64,000 bases of DNA from Rhodoferax sp. (GCA_008015235.1 SSFF01000018.1:1-64000); one strand, 5' to 3'. Counted from the first letter of the stretch, positions 44,797-54,994 are shown. Numbers and translations are program-made. The notes: generated by a model from the sequence alone, not told the origin.

Positions 44797-44958
44797 TCAG
44801 GTCATATGCACGGGCTCGTTGGGCTGCGTCGGGTGCATGTCGCCGGGATGCTGGCCCAGGCTCAGCGGAATGGTGGCAAAGGCCGCGCTGGCCACGAAGA
44901 ACACGGTGGCGGCCACGGTGATGCCGAACTGCAGGAAGAAGACGGGGATCTTGGACAT
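44797..44958 (-). CDS. 53-residue secreted or membrane-anchored small protein
   Basis: A small gene supported by a strong ribosome site (AAGGAG, 6 bases before ATG at 44958) and good codon use. The product starts MSKIPVFFLQFGITVAATVF and continues FVASAAFATIPLSLGQ, a hydrophobic helix with a possible AFA cleavage site. A short polar tail follows, ending NEPVHMT. I do not recognise a family. It follows the PepSY gene by 36 bases and shares its presumed PmrA-type control. Confidence 0.7.
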   Translation of the reverse strand: MSKIPVFFLQFGITVAATVFFVASAAFATIPLSLGQHPGDMHPTQPNEPVHMT

Positions 44959-44994
44959 GGGAAGCTCCTTGGGTTGTCGAAAAAGTCGGCGGAC

Positions 44995-45339
44995 TTACCG
45001 GGCGACGTTGAGCCGCACCAGGCGGGTCGTCACCGGATCGAAATAGGCTTCCACGATCTGGTTGCTGCTGTCGAAGCCATACACCTCATAGCAGTTGCCA
45101 TTGGCCACCTTGAAGGTCTTGATGCGGTAGCCGCGGTGCTGGGCCAGCAGCTGCATTTCTGCTGCATCGATCCATTCGCTGCGCGGTGCCTGGGTGCAGA
45201 TCTCGCTGGCCTTGTCGCGGGCGCTGCTGGTCAAGGGCTTGGTCGGCTCGCGCGGTGCCACCGGTTCTTTGCCCGACTGGGCGTGTACGGCGAGCGGCAA
45301 CAGTGCGCTGGCGGCCCAGAGTACTAGGTGGTTTGCCAT
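44995..45339 (-). CDS. Periplasmic PepSY-domain protein
   Basis: 114 residues with AGGAG 6 bases before the start. The signal peptide LVLWAASALLPLAVHA is followed by a single PepSY-type domain: AEMQLLAQHRGYRIKTFKV, GNCYEVYGFDSSNQIVEAYF, DPVTTRLVRL. Two cysteines could form a disulfide in the periplasm. Small PepSY proteins often accompany sensor kinases or inhibit proteases; its role here is unknown. The gene is divergent from the exported protein at 45444, and both face the PmrA-type box at 45413. Confidence 0.82.
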   Translation of the reverse strand: MANHLVLWAASALLPLAVHAQSGKEPVAPREPTKPLTSSARDKASEICTQAPRSEWIDAAEMQLLAQHRGYRIKTFKVANGNCYEVYGFDSSNQIVEAYFDPVTTRLVRLNVAR

Positions 45340-45412
45340 GGTTTTCTCCTGTGAAGGCCTGCATTGTTCGTGCGGGGGGCTTAGGGTTTTCTTAAATTCA
45401 AACTTGCGACTT

Positions 45413-45429
45413 CTTAAGGTGGATTTAAG
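45413..45429 (+). promoter_or_regulatory. PmrA/QseB-type response-regulator box
   Basis: CTTAAG-GTGGA-TTTAAG fits YTTAAK-N5-YTTAAK exactly, the site known for OmpR-family PmrA/QseB regulators. A further half-site CTTAAA is at 45391-45396. It lies between the divergent PepSY gene (start 45339) and exported-protein gene (start 45444), so either or both may be controlled. Confidence 0.65.
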
Positions 45430-45443
45430 CTGGCAGCCGCAAG

Positions 45444-45938
45444 ATGGGTCCCATGCGTACCACGACCTTTTCCTCCCCCTCGCACGCCGTGCGCGGTGTA
45501 CTCACTTCGCTGGCCCTGGCCTGTGGTGTTGGTGCCCTGCCTGCCATGGCGCAGACGGCCCCCGCCGCATCCCCCACCGCTTCGGCGGCCAAGGCTCCAT
45601 CGCGCTTCGCCACCGATGCTCCGGTGCGCGATGGCATGTTGGCCATTCGCCAGAAGATGGCGGCGGCCGAGACCGGCATCGCCAAAGACCAGTTGGACGC
45701 GCAGGACTATGTGGCCCTGGCGAAGTCCATCGACGTCGACATGCAGGCCCACCTGGCCCGTCGCAGCCTGCCCAAGGCGGCGGCTGTGGCCTTCAACGGC
45801 AGCATCTGGCAGGACCTGAGCTATTGCGTGGGCCTGATGCGCGACGGCCGCAGCGTGGCCGTGCAGCGCACCGGTGCCCTGGGCGTACAGCAGGCCCTGC
45901 GCAACTACGCCGAATACTTCGACCATCCGGGCTGGTAA
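45444..45938 (+). CDS. Exported hypothetical protein
   Basis: 164 residues from ATG at 45444 (ATG at 45453 is also possible). The signal peptide VLTSLALACGVGALPAMA is followed by an Ala/Pro/Ser-rich linker and a helical domain of about 110 residues, with YVALAKSIDVDMQAHLARRS and QQALRNYAEYF. I do not recognise the family. It is periplasmic by its signal. The start lies only 15 bases from the PmrA-type box, so that box would overlap its promoter or leader. Confidence 0.75.
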   Translation: MGPMRTTTFSSPSHAVRGVLTSLALACGVGALPAMAQTAPAASPTASAAKAPSRFATDAPVRDGMLAIRQKMAAAETGIAKDQLDAQDYVALAKSIDVDMQAHLARRSLPKAAAVAFNGSIWQDLSYCVGLMRDGRSVAVQRTGALGVQQALRNYAEYFDHPGW

Positions 45939-45984
45939 GGTCCTTGCCCCGTAGGTGCGGGGCCGTTGCTGCAATGCACAAAAG

Positions 45985-45998
45985 TTGATCTGCGTCAG
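45985..45998 (+). promoter_or_regulatory. FNR-like half-conserved site upstream of the acyl-ACP-reductase-like gene
   Basis: TTGATCTGCGTCAG keeps TTGAT and 3 of 5 bases of ATCAA, with the correct 4-base spacing. Its centre is about 68 bases from the start codon at 46060. Confidence 0.4.
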
Positions 45999-46059
45999 CT
46001 TGTCGGCGGCGCGCTCCGAAATAATGGGCGGCATAGCACATGCTTTCAGGGAGTCGACC

Positions 46060-48171
46060 ATGCAGACGGTTTTGGGGTTGAGTCTGGGTGCCAGCACGCA
46101 AGATTACGCGTTCAGCACCACGTTTCTGGGTAAACGCCTGCAGGTGCAGCGCACCGGCACCAACGGCAGCACGGCGCAGGCGGCCAAGCTGCTCAAGCAC
46201 CACAGCGCTGACGCCGTCGGCCTGGGGCTGGAAAAAGAGCACTACGGTACGGGTCGGCACAAATTCACCGACAAGGACACGCAAAAGCTCAAGGCCCTGG
46301 TACACGACGTGCCGGTGACCACGGGTGCGCGCCTGGGCGACATCCTGCAGGAGTGGGCCGTACGCCACGCCCAGATTGCGCTGGGCAGCTACTTCAACAA
46401 CGCGCGCGTGCTGTTCCTCTCGGGCCTGTCCAACTACAAGCTGGCCATGTCCTTGTCGGAATACACCCCCAACCTGCAGTTCGCCGACCCGCTGCTGCAG
46501 CTGGGCGTGCCCAAGCTGCTGTCCTCGCTGGAGACCTTGCAGCACTACGCCACCGGCGCCCACTATGTGAAAGACTGGAGCCTGCCGGCCAAGTTCAGCC
46601 ACGGGCCGGTGAAGGAGTGGGGCGGTTTTGTACTGCGTCGTGCCCTGCAGAAGGCCACTGTGCTGGTGGCCGCACCGCATGAGCTGGACGACTTCGGCAT
46701 CGAGGAGTTGGCAGGCAAGACCATCATCACCCTCGGTCTGAGCGATGCGCGCCTGGCCGAGCTCAAGGACAAAGGTGTGCACATGGTGGTCGATGGCGCG
46801 CCGGTGTTGCACGGCCACGTCATCGGCCCCTACCTGCTCGACGCCATGATCCTGGCCGCCCTGGGCAAGCGCAGCGAAGACATGCTGGAGGACGACTACC
46901 TCGACATACTGACCACGCTGAACCTGGAGCCGCGCATCCTCTACCCCAACGGCTTCAAGCGCGTGAACCGCTTTGCCTTCGTCATCCACCCGCTGTCGCA
47001 GGAATACTTCAAGAAGGTCAAACCCATCGAGCTGCTGTCGCAGGTGTCACCGCCGGTGTTCATGAACTCGCTCGAAAAGATCATGGCCTACGCGCCGCCC
47101 TTCGTGTATTCCAAGGTCTCCGGCATCCAGTCGCCCACGGGCGTGGAGGCCGAAGGCTGGCTCATCTCGGTGGGGGGCACGCCGCGCGAGATCATGGCGC
47201 ACAGCCCCGAGTTCACCTACAAGCGCCTGCTCGATGCCGCTGCCATGGCCCGAAAGCTCGGTGCACAGATCATGGGCCTGGGGGCGTTTACCAAGGTGGT
47301 GGGCGACGCGGGCCTGACCGTGGCCAAGCGCGCACCGCTGCCCATCACCACCGGCAACAGCTACAGCGCTTCGGGCGCCCTGTGGGCCGCGCACGACGCG
47401 CTCCTGCGCATGGGTTTGCTGCCCAAGCCCAAAGGCAAGGAACGCGTGGCCTTCAAGGCCATGGTGGTCGGGGCCACGGGGGCCATCGGCTCGGTCTGCG
47501 CACGGTTGCTGGCCAAGGCCGCGCAGGAGGTCTACATGGTGTCGCCCGAAACCGCCAAGCTGTTGGCGCTGAAAGAGTCGATCCTGCAGGAAACCCCCGA
47601 CGCCAAGCTCTTCCTCTCGGCCCAGGCCGACAAGGACATTGCCGCGATGGACATGATCGTGACCGCCACCTCGGGCGCAGGCAAGAAGGTGCTGGACATC
47701 ATGAAAGTGAAACCCGGTTGCGTCATTACCGATGTGGCCCGCCCGCTGGACCTGCCGCCGAGCGAAGTGGCCAAGCGCCCCGACGTGCTGGTCATCGAAT
47801 CGGGCGAAATCCGCCTGCCCGGCAAGGTGGAAATGAAGAACATCGGCCTGCCGCCCAACGTGGCCTATGCCTGCCTGGCCGAAACCATTGTGCTGGCGCT
47901 CGAAGGCCGCTTCGAGAACTACACCGTGGGCCGCGCCATCGAGTGGGAAAAGGTGCGCGAGATCTACCAGCTCGGCCTCAAGCACGGCATGCAGCTGGCA
48001 GAAATCTCGGGCGTGAACGGCCCCTACAGCGACGAGGACATCGCCCGGGTGCGCGACCTGGCGCTCGCGGCGCGGGCACGGCAGGGGCGTGCAGCGCCCG
48101 CGAAAGAGTCCAAGCCGACGAAGGTGGCGGCACGGACCGCACGCAAGCCGCGCAGCCGTACGGCCCCCTGA
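46060..48171 (+). CDS. Large dehydrogenase-like protein with acyl-ACP-reductase-type C-terminal half
   Basis: 703 residues from ATG at 46060, with AGGGAG 6 bases upstream. The first ~310 residues are unfamiliar (alpha/beta, with GASTQDYAFSTTFLGKRLQV). Residues ~315-660 resemble cyanobacterial long-chain acyl-ACP reductase: AQIMGLGAFTKVVGDAG, LPITTGNSYSASGALWA, the NADP motif MVVGATGAIGSVCARLL, then the cysteine region VAYACLAETIVLALEGRFEN (Cys605) and GLKHGMQLAEISG. In the cyanobacterial enzyme the matching cysteine forms the acyl-thioester. A basic tail ends the protein (KPTKVAARTARKPRSRT). Reduction of an acyl thioester to aldehyde is plausible but unproven. No aldehyde-deformylating oxygenase gene is nearby. 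Confidence 0.7.
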   Translation: MQTVLGLSLGASTQDYAFSTTFLGKRLQVQRTGTNGSTAQAAKLLKHHSADAVGLGLEKEHYGTGRHKFTDKDTQKLKALVHDVPVTTGARLGDILQEWAVRHAQIALGSYFNNARVLFLSGLSNYKLAMSLSEYTPNLQFADPLLQLGVPKLLSSLETLQHYATGAHYVKDWSLPAKFSHGPVKEWGGFVLRRALQKATVLVAAPHELDDFGIEELAGKTIITLGLSDARLAELKDKGVHMVVDGAPVLHGHVIGPYLLDAMILAALGKRSEDMLEDDYLDILTTLNLEPRILYPNGFKRVNRFAFVIHPLSQEYFKKVKPIELLSQVSPPVFMNSLEKIMAYAPPFVYSKVSGIQSPTGVEAEGWLISVGGTPREIMAHSPEFTYKRLLDAAAMARKLGAQIMGLGAFTKVVGDAGLTVAKRAPLPITTGNSYSASGALWAAHDALLRMGLLPKPKGKERVAFKAMVVGATGAIGSVCARLLAKAAQEVYMVSPETAKLLALKESILQETPDAKLFLSAQADKDIAAMDMIVTATSGAGKKVLDIMKVKPGCVITDVARPLDLPPSEVAKRPDVLVIESGEIRLPGKVEMKNIGLPPNVAYACLAETIVLALEGRFENYTVGRAIEWEKVREIYQLGLKHGMQLAEISGVNGPYSDEDIARVRDLALAARARQGRAAPAKESKPTKVAARTARKPRSRTAP

Positions 48172-48202
48172 GGGCGGTTTGCGGGCTGATCTTCAGACAA
48201 AA

Positions 48203-48256
48203 CAGGGTCTGAGCCCGCGTAAATAGTGCGCAAGCAGCTATGAAATGCATAGCGAT
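48203..48256 (-). repeat. Interspersed repeat, inverted copy
   Basis: Plus-strand CAGGGTCTGAGCCCGCGTAA, then ATAGTGCGCAAGCAGCTATG, then AAATGCATAGCGAT. It sits 32 bases after the stop of the reductase-like gene, in a 183-base gap that otherwise shows nothing but the next ribosome site. Confidence 0.8.
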
Positions 48257-48354
48257 TGGCGTTGCCTTGATTCCTGCCCCTGCCTTTGACAAAGGCCAGG
48301 GCGCCGGGTTCCAATCCAGGGCCGTCCCCGCCATCCCTTGCCAGGAACATCTGC

Positions 48355-49587
48355 ATGCCATCCAACCAGCCGCTTGAACCCGCCCCGCTGCCGCTGCAGG
48401 GCCATTGCGCCCCCGCCTTTGCCCCGCTGGCCCAGCACTTTGCCCGCTCTTTTGCACAGGGCGAAGAAATCGGCGCGGCCCTGTGCGTCTACCACCGGGG
48501 CGAGTTGGTCGTGGATCTGTGGGGAGGCTGGGCCGATCAAGCGCAGCAAAGGCCGTGGCAGGCCGATTCGCTGATCGTGGTGTTCTCCGTGACCAAGGGG
48601 CTGGCCGCCATGGCGCTGAACCTGGCCGCAGAACGCGGCGCCTTCGACTGGGACGCACCCGTGGCGCGCTACTGGCAGGGTTTTGCCCAGAACGGCAAGG
48701 GGGCGATTACAGTGCGCCAGCTCTTCAACCACCGCGCCGGTCTGGCCGCGCTGACCACGTCGTTGACGCTGGCGCAGTGCTGCGACCCGGCCCAGCGCGA
48801 CGCCGTGCGTGCCGCCCTGGAGCAACAGGCCCCAGCCTGGACGCCGGGCCAGGACCAGGGCTACCACGCCCTGAGCTTTGGCTTGTATGCGAGCGAATTT
48901 TTCCAGCAGGCCGTGGGCGAACCCTTGCAGGACTTTCTGCAGCGCGAGTACCTGGGCCCGCTCGGAGCCGATGTGCACCTGGGGACTCCGGCTTCGGAGG
49001 ATGCGCGCATCGCCACGCTGTACCCGGGCTCGGATGTGGCCCGCGTAGGGCGCATGGTCTGGGCCGCCTTGCGTGGGGGCAGCACCGAGTCCAAGGTGGC
49101 GCGCTCCTTCCTGTCAGGTCAGGACGCCAAGGGCGCGTTCTCCAACCCGCCATCGCCCCAGGGCTTCGGGGTCTACAACCAGCCGCCGGTGCGCCGCGCA
49201 GCCCTTGCCTGGGCCTCGGCTACGGCCAGTGCGCGCGGCCTGGCCCGCGCCTATGTGCCGTGGTCGGTGGGCGGCACCTGGCAGGGGCGCCAGTGGGTGA
49301 AACCTGAAACCATCGCGCCGCTGCTGCCGCGCCAGGGCTGGGCCGAGCCCGACCGCGTGCTCGGCAAGCCACTGGGCTGGTCGCAGGGTTTTCTCAAGGA
49401 GGAAGGTACGGTGTTTTCACCGAACCCCGAGTCCTTTGGCCACAGCGGCATCGGTGGCACGCTGGGCTGGTGTGACCCGAAGGCGCAGCTGGCCATTGGC
49501 TACGTGATGAACCGCAGCGACTGGCGGGTGCGCTCGCCGAGGGCCCTGGCACTGTGCCGGGCTTTGTACCAGTGCGACCTGGCCTGA
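48355..49587 (+). CDS. Serine hydrolase of the class C beta-lactamase/esterase EstB family
   Basis: 410 residues from ATG at 48355 (AGGA upstream). The catalytic SXXK is in VVFSVTKGLAAMAL, the Tyr motif region is DQGYHALSFGLYAS, and the third motif lies near SFGHSGIGGTLGW. There is no signal peptide, so the enzyme is cytosolic, which favours an esterase or peptidase rather than a periplasmic beta-lactamase. The substrate is unknown. It converges on the OYE gene with one base between stops. Confidence 0.88.
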   Translation: MPSNQPLEPAPLPLQGHCAPAFAPLAQHFARSFAQGEEIGAALCVYHRGELVVDLWGGWADQAQQRPWQADSLIVVFSVTKGLAAMALNLAAERGAFDWDAPVARYWQGFAQNGKGAITVRQLFNHRAGLAALTTSLTLAQCCDPAQRDAVRAALEQQAPAWTPGQDQGYHALSFGLYASEFFQQAVGEPLQDFLQREYLGPLGADVHLGTPASEDARIATLYPGSDVARVGRMVWAALRGGSTESKVARSFLSGQDAKGAFSNPPSPQGFGVYNQPPVRRAALAWASATASARGLARAYVPWSVGGTWQGRQWVKPETIAPLLPRQGWAEPDRVLGKPLGWSQGFLKEEGTVFSPNPESFGHSGIGGTLGWCDPKAQLAIGYVMNRSDWRVRSPRALALCRALYQCDLA

Positions 49588-49588
49588 G

Positions 49589-50710
49589 TCAGCGCATCCC
49601 TACCGACACCTTGCCGAATACCTGCGCCGCCTCGCGCGGCAGGCAACGCCAATAGGCGGGAAAGCCTGGTACCTCGCCGCCCAGTGCGGCAGCGGCGTGC
49701 CAACCCCAGCGCGGGTTGTACAGAAAGGCACGGGCCAGCGCCACCAGGTCGGCATCGCCTTGCTGCAGTACACCCTCGGCCTGGGCGGGGTCGGTGATGA
49801 GGCCCACTCCCATGGTTGCCAGACCGGTGGCAGCCTTGATCTGGCGTGCAAAGGGCAATTGGTAGCCGGGACCCAGCGTGATTTTCTGCAGTGGCGAGAC
49901 GCCGCCGCTGGAGACGTGGATGAAGTCGCAGCCCGCGGCCTTGAGTGCATGGGCCAGTGCGGTGCTCTGCTCCACATCCCAGCCACCTTCGACCCAGTCG
50001 CTGGCGGAAATGCGGATGCCGAGCGTCAGTGGGGTGGCTGCGCGCATTGCGGTGAATACTTCCAGCACATAGCGCATGCGGTTCTCCAGCGATCCCCCGT
50101 AAGCATCGGTGCGTTGGTTGGACAGTGGCGAGAGGAATTCGTGCAGCAGGTAGCCGTGGGCGCCATGGAGCTCGATGGCGTCCACGCCAATCGCTTCGGC
50201 ACGTTTCGCAGCGGTAACAAAGGCTTCCTTCACCCGCGCCATGTCGTCGAGTGACATGGCGGTGGGCGGCGTTTCGTTGGGCAGGTGCGGCAGGGCCGAG
50301 GGGCCAAAGGTTTCCCAGCCACCTTGTGCTGGCGACAGCAGCTGCGCGCCTTCCCAGGGCAGGGCGCTCGACGCCTTGCGCCCGGCATGGGCAAGCTGTA
50401 TGCACACAGCGGTGTGGGGTGCCAGCTTGCGGGCACGTTGCAGGGTACTGCCCAGCGCGTCTTGCGTGGCGTCGTCCCAGAGACCCAGGCAGGCTGGTGT
50501 GATGCGGCCTTCGGGCACCACGGCGGTGGCTTCGATGGTAAACAGCGCGGCACCACTGTTGAGCAGGTTGCCCCAGTGCATCAGGTGCCAGTCGCTGGCG
50601 CAGCCGTTCTGGGCCTGGTACTGGCACATGGGGGCGACGACGATGCGGTTGGGCAGCGTCAGGCCGCCGCGGGGAGAGGGCAGTGTGAAGGGCGAAAACA
50701 GCAGGCTCAT
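49589..50710 (-). CDS. NADH:flavin oxidoreductase, YqjM-like Old Yellow Enzyme
   Basis: 373 residues. FMN-barrel features: LPNRIVVAPMCQYQAQNG, with the Cys typical of the YqjM (thermophilic-like) class; CIQLAHAGRKAS; AIELHGAHGYLLHEF; SNQRTDAYGGSLENRMR; and LVALARAFLYNPRW. It reduces activated alkenes with NAD(P)H. It differs from the member at 20444 by this cysteine and by the SLENRMR motif. It stands alone, divergent from tkt with a 128-base gap. Confidence 0.9.
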   Translation of the reverse strand: MSLLFSPFTLPSPRGGLTLPNRIVVAPMCQYQAQNGCASDWHLMHWGNLLNSGAALFTIEATAVVPEGRITPACLGLWDDATQDALGSTLQRARKLAPHTAVCIQLAHAGRKASSALPWEGAQLLSPAQGGWETFGPSALPHLPNETPPTAMSLDDMARVKEAFVTAAKRAEAIGVDAIELHGAHGYLLHEFLSPLSNQRTDAYGGSLENRMRYVLEVFTAMRAATPLTLGIRISASDWVEGGWDVEQSTALAHALKAAGCDFIHVSSGGVSPLQKITLGPGYQLPFARQIKAATGLATMGVGLITDPAQAEGVLQQGDADLVALARAFLYNPRWGWHAAAALGGEVPGFPAYWRCLPREAAQVFGKVSVGMR

Positions 50711-50838
50711 GGTGTCAAGGTAGCGGGGTGAACAAGAAGGTACGCAGCATGATTGCGCAAACGTAAGCGGCGTTTATTTTGCACCCCGGTAAAATGCAGG
50801 GTTTTCCCCATCACCAACCCAACCCGGAGTCGCCCTTG

Positions 50839-52920
50839 ATGGCCACCACCCCCAACACCCAACAAATGGCCAGCGCTATCCGCGCCCTGGCAATGGACGC
50901 TGTTCAACAAGCCAACTCCGGTCACCCCGGTGCTCCCATGGGCATGGCCGACATGGCCGTGGCGCTGTGGGGTGAACACCTCAGCCACAACCCCGCCAAC
51001 CCGAACTGGGCCAACCGCGACCGTTTCGTGCTCTCCAACGGCCACGGCTCCATGCTCATTTACGCCTTGCTGCACCTCACCGGCTACAAGCTGCCCATGA
51101 GCGAGCTGAAGAATTTCCGCCAGCTGCACAGCAAGACCGCCGGCCACCCCGAAGTGGGTATCACTCCCGGCGTGGAAACCACCACCGGCCCGCTGGGCCA
51201 GGGCATCACCAATGCCGTGGGCATGGCGCTGGCCGAGAAGCTGCTGGCTTCCGAGTTCAACCGCGAAGGCCACACCGTCGTCGACCACAACACCTACGTG
51301 TTCCTGGGTGACGGTTGCATGATGGAAGGCATCAGCCACGAAGCGGCGGCCCTGGCTGCGAGCTGGAAGCTGAACAAGCTGATCGCCCTGTACGACGACA
51401 ACGGCATCTCCATCGACGGCCAGGTCGGACCCTGGTTCTCCGAGCAGGTGTCGCTGCGTTTTGTGGCCTACGGATGGAACGTGCTGGGCCCGATCGACGG
51501 CCACGACACTGCCGCCGTGTCTGCCGCCATTGCCCAGGCCAAGACCTCGGCCGACAAGCCCACGCTGATCGTCTGCAAGACCCACATCGGCAAAGGCAGC
51601 CCGAACCGCGCCAACACCGCCAAGGCCCACGGCGAACCCCTGGGTGCCGAAGAGATCAAGCTCACCCGCGAGTCCATCGGCTGGAGCCATGCACCGTTCG
51701 TAATCCCCAAGGACGTGTACGCCGACTGGGACGCCAAGGCCAAGGGCGCTGCCGCCGAGAAAGCCTGGAAAGAGAAGTTCGAGGCCTACAAGGCCGCCCA
51801 CCCTGCACTGGCCAAAGAGCTGCTGCGCCGCCTCAAGGGCGAGCTGCCCAAGAACTTCGTGCAAGTGGCCGTAGACACAGTTATTGCCGCCCACGAAAAG
51901 GCCGAGACCGTGGCCAGCCGCAAGGCCAGCCAGCTGGCGCTCGAATCCTTCACCGCCGCATTGCCCGAGCTGCTGGGTGGATCGGCCGACCTGACCGGAT
52001 CGAACCTCACCAACACTAAGGCGACACCGAATCTGCGCTTTGACAGCATGACCGGTGCCGTGGTGAAGAACGAGGCCGGTTTCGGTGGTCGCCACATCAA
52101 CTACGGCGTGCGCGAGTTCGGCATGGCCGCCATCATGAACGGCGTGGCCCTGCACGGCGGCTTCATTCCCTACGGCGGTACCTTCCTGACCTTCAGCGAC
52201 TACAGCCGCAACGCCATCCGCATGGCCGCGCTGATGAAGCAGCGCGTGATCCACGTGTTCACCCACGACTCCATCGGTCTGGGCGAAGACGGCCCCACGC
52301 ACCAGTCGATCGAGCACGCAGCCTCCTTGCGCCTGATCCCGAACCTGGATGTCTGGCGCCCCGCCGACACGGCCGAAACCGCCGTGGCCTGGACCGTGGC
52401 CCTGCAGAATGCCAACAAGCCGACCGCCCTGTTGCTGAGCCGCCAGAACATCAGCTACGCCCCCAAGGGTGACTCTGCCGTGGCGCCCGACGCCTGTGGC
52501 CTGGACGCCATCACCAAGGGCGCCTACGTGCTGTCCGAGCCTTCCGACATCGGCATGAAGAAGAAGGCCCAGGCCGTCATCATCGCCACCGGCTCCGAAG
52601 TGCAGCTGGCATTGGCGGCACAGAAGCAGCTGGCCGAACGCAAGATCGCCGTGCGCGTGGTGTCCATGCCTTCCAACACCACCTTCGACGCCCAGAGCGC
52701 CGCCTACAAGACCATGGTCCTGCCCGCCGGCCTGCCGCGCGTGGCCGTGGAGATGGGCTCGACCGACGGCTGGTGGAAGTACGGTGTGTCCGCCGTGGTG
52801 GGCATCGACACCTTCGGTGAGTCCGCCCCCGCGCCCGTGCTGTTCAAGCATTTCGGCTTCACCCCAGAGAACGTGGCCGACACCGTGGAAGCGGTGCTGG
52901 CCAAGGGCCGCCGCAAGTAA
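50839..52920 (+). CDS. tkt: Transketolase
   Basis: 693 residues from ATG at 50839 (GGAG nine bases upstream). Thiamine diphosphate enzyme motifs: [36 protein letters not shown], the cofactor-binding [20 protein letters not shown] and [10 protein letters not shown]. Catalytic residues lie in [12 protein letters not shown] and [15 protein letters not shown]. It transfers two-carbon units between sugar phosphates in the pentose phosphate or Calvin cycle. gap follows after 42 bases, so the two form a central-carbon operon ending at the terminator at 53992. Confidence 0.97.
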   Translation: MATTPNTQQMASAIRALAMDAVQQANSGHPGAPMGMADMAVALWGEHLSHNPANPNWANRDRFVLSNGHGSMLIYALLHLTGYKLPMSELKNFRQLHSKTAGHPEVGITPGVETTTGPLGQGITNAVGMALAEKLLASEFNREGHTVVDHNTYVFLGDGCMMEGISHEAAALAASWKLNKLIALYDDNGISIDGQVGPWFSEQVSLRFVAYGWNVLGPIDGHDTAAVSAAIAQAKTSADKPTLIVCKTHIGKGSPNRANTAKAHGEPLGAEEIKLTRESIGWSHAPFVIPKDVYADWDAKAKGAAAEKAWKEKFEAYKAAHPALAKELLRRLKGELPKNFVQVAVDTVIAAHEKAETVASRKASQLALESFTAALPELLGGSADLTGSNLTNTKATPNLRFDSMTGAVVKNEAGFGGRHINYGVREFGMAAIMNGVALHGGFIPYGGTFLTFSDYSRNAIRMAALMKQRVIHVFTHDSIGLGEDGPTHQSIEHAASLRLIPNLDVWRPADTAETAVAWTVALQNANKPTALLLSRQNISYAPKGDSAVAPDACGLDAITKGAYVLSEPSDIGMKKKAQAVIIATGSEVQLALAAQKQLAERKIAVRVVSMPSNTTFDAQSAAYKTMVLPAGLPRVAVEMGSTDGWWKYGVSAVVGIDTFGESAPAPVLFKHFGFTPENVADTVEAVLAKGRRK

Positions 52921-52944
52921 GCCGCACAGATTTCAGTGTTTTAA

Positions 52945-53961
<1,017 letters not shown>

Positions 53962-53991
53962 ACTGGACCGACCTTTCCGTCGCTCTTAAAG

Positions 53992-54016
53992 ACGCGCCCC
54001 AAGAGGGCGCGTTTTT
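53992..54016 (+). terminator. Intrinsic terminator after gap
   Basis: ACGCGCCC pairs with GGGCGCGT (8 pairs, loop CAAGA) and is followed by TTTT. It ends the tkt-gap transcript and lies directly before the proposed rarD start. Confidence 0.9.
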
Positions 54017-54017
54017 C

Positions 54018-54941
54018 ATGGGGCGTAACTCTTCCTCACCACTGGAACCACGCGTGCAATCGGGCATTCTTTACGGCGTACTGGCCTACACCGCCTGGGG
54101 CTTGTTCCCCCTCTTCTTCAAGCAGATCGCTGCGGTCGACGCCTTCGAGGTGGTGCTGCACCGCACCGTGTGGTCCATGGTGTTTGTGGTGGGCGTGTTG
54201 TCGATTCGGCGCCAATGGAGTTGGTTGTCGACGGTCCTGCGCCAGCCGCGGGTGCTGGCCACTTTTGCCGCCTCGGCGGCCTTGCTGGCATGCAACTGGC
54301 TGGTGTACGTGTGGGCCATCGCCAACGACCACGTGCTCGATGCGTCGCTGGGCTATTTCATTCTGCCGCTGATGAACGTGGCCATGGGCTATGTGGTGCT
54401 CAAGGAGCGTCCACGCCGGGGCCAGTGGCTGGCGGTGGCGGTGGCCACTTGCGGTGTGCTGTGGCTCACCTGGCAGGGCGGGCGCATGCCCTGGGTGGCG
54501 CTCATTCTGGCCACTACCTTCGGCATCTACGGGCTGCTGCGCAAGCTGGCGCCCTTGGGCGCGCTGGAAGGGCTGACGCTGGAGACCCTGCTGCTGACCC
54601 CCATTGCCGCCGCCGTACTGGCGTTCTGGACACACCAGGGACGCGGTGTGATGGCTGCGGAGCCTTCCATGCTGTGGTTCTGGTTGCTGCTGGCCGGCCC
54701 CATCACCGCGGTTCCGCTGCTGCTGTTTGCCGCCGGGGCACGGCGTGTGCCGCTGTCGACCATGGGGGTGCTGCAGTACATCTCGCCGAGCCTGCAGCTG
54801 CTGCTTGGCGTGGCGCTGTACGGTGAGCCTTTTGCCGGCGCCCGTGTTCTGGGATTCTGCCTGATCTGGCTGGCGCTGGCGATCTACACCCTGGAGGGTT
54901 GGTGGTGGAGCCGCAGTCACACCACTTTGAATGCCAAATAG
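54018..54941 (+). CDS. rarD: EamA-family permease RarD
   Basis: 307 residues from ATG at 54018; a GTG at 54054 (MQSGILYGVLAYTAWGLFPL) would give 295 residues and is closer to the N-terminus of homologues I recall. Ten membrane helices are visible, including AYTAWGLFPLFFKQIAAVDA, VLHRTVWSMVFV, ASLGYFILPLMNV, WVALILATTFGIYGLLRKLA and PLSTMGVLQYISPSLQLLLG, the RarD hallmarks. It is an inner-membrane drug/metabolite-type transporter of unknown substrate. If the 54018 start is used, it begins one base after the gap terminator's T-run. Confidence 0.88.
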   Translation: MGRNSSSPLEPRVQSGILYGVLAYTAWGLFPLFFKQIAAVDAFEVVLHRTVWSMVFVVGVLSIRRQWSWLSTVLRQPRVLATFAASAALLACNWLVYVWAIANDHVLDASLGYFILPLMNVAMGYVVLKERPRRGQWLAVAVATCGVLWLTWQGGRMPWVALILATTFGIYGLLRKLAPLGALEGLTLETLLLTPIAAAVLAFWTHQGRGVMAAEPSMLWFWLLLAGPITAVPLLLFAAGARRVPLSTMGVLQYISPSLQLLLGVALYGEPFAGARVLGFCLIWLALAIYTLEGWWWSRSHTTLNAK

Positions 54942-54994
54942 GCCTCCAGCCCGCAAATACATTGCGAATAAAGCTATAAATTAAATAGCAATTC
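54939..54994 (-). repeat. Interspersed repeat, inverted copy after rarD
   Basis: Plus-strand TAGGCCTCCAGCCCGCAAAT, then ACATTGCGAATAAAGCTATA, then AATTAAATAGCAATTC. It begins at the rarD stop codon and is more diverged (AATAAAGC for AAGCAGC) than the other copies. Confidence 0.75.

Noticed and set aside
20444-50710. The two Old Yellow Enzymes considered as a recent duplication
   Set aside because: They belong to different classes (MAPMTR versus APMCQY, different C-terminal motifs), so they are old paralogues at most.
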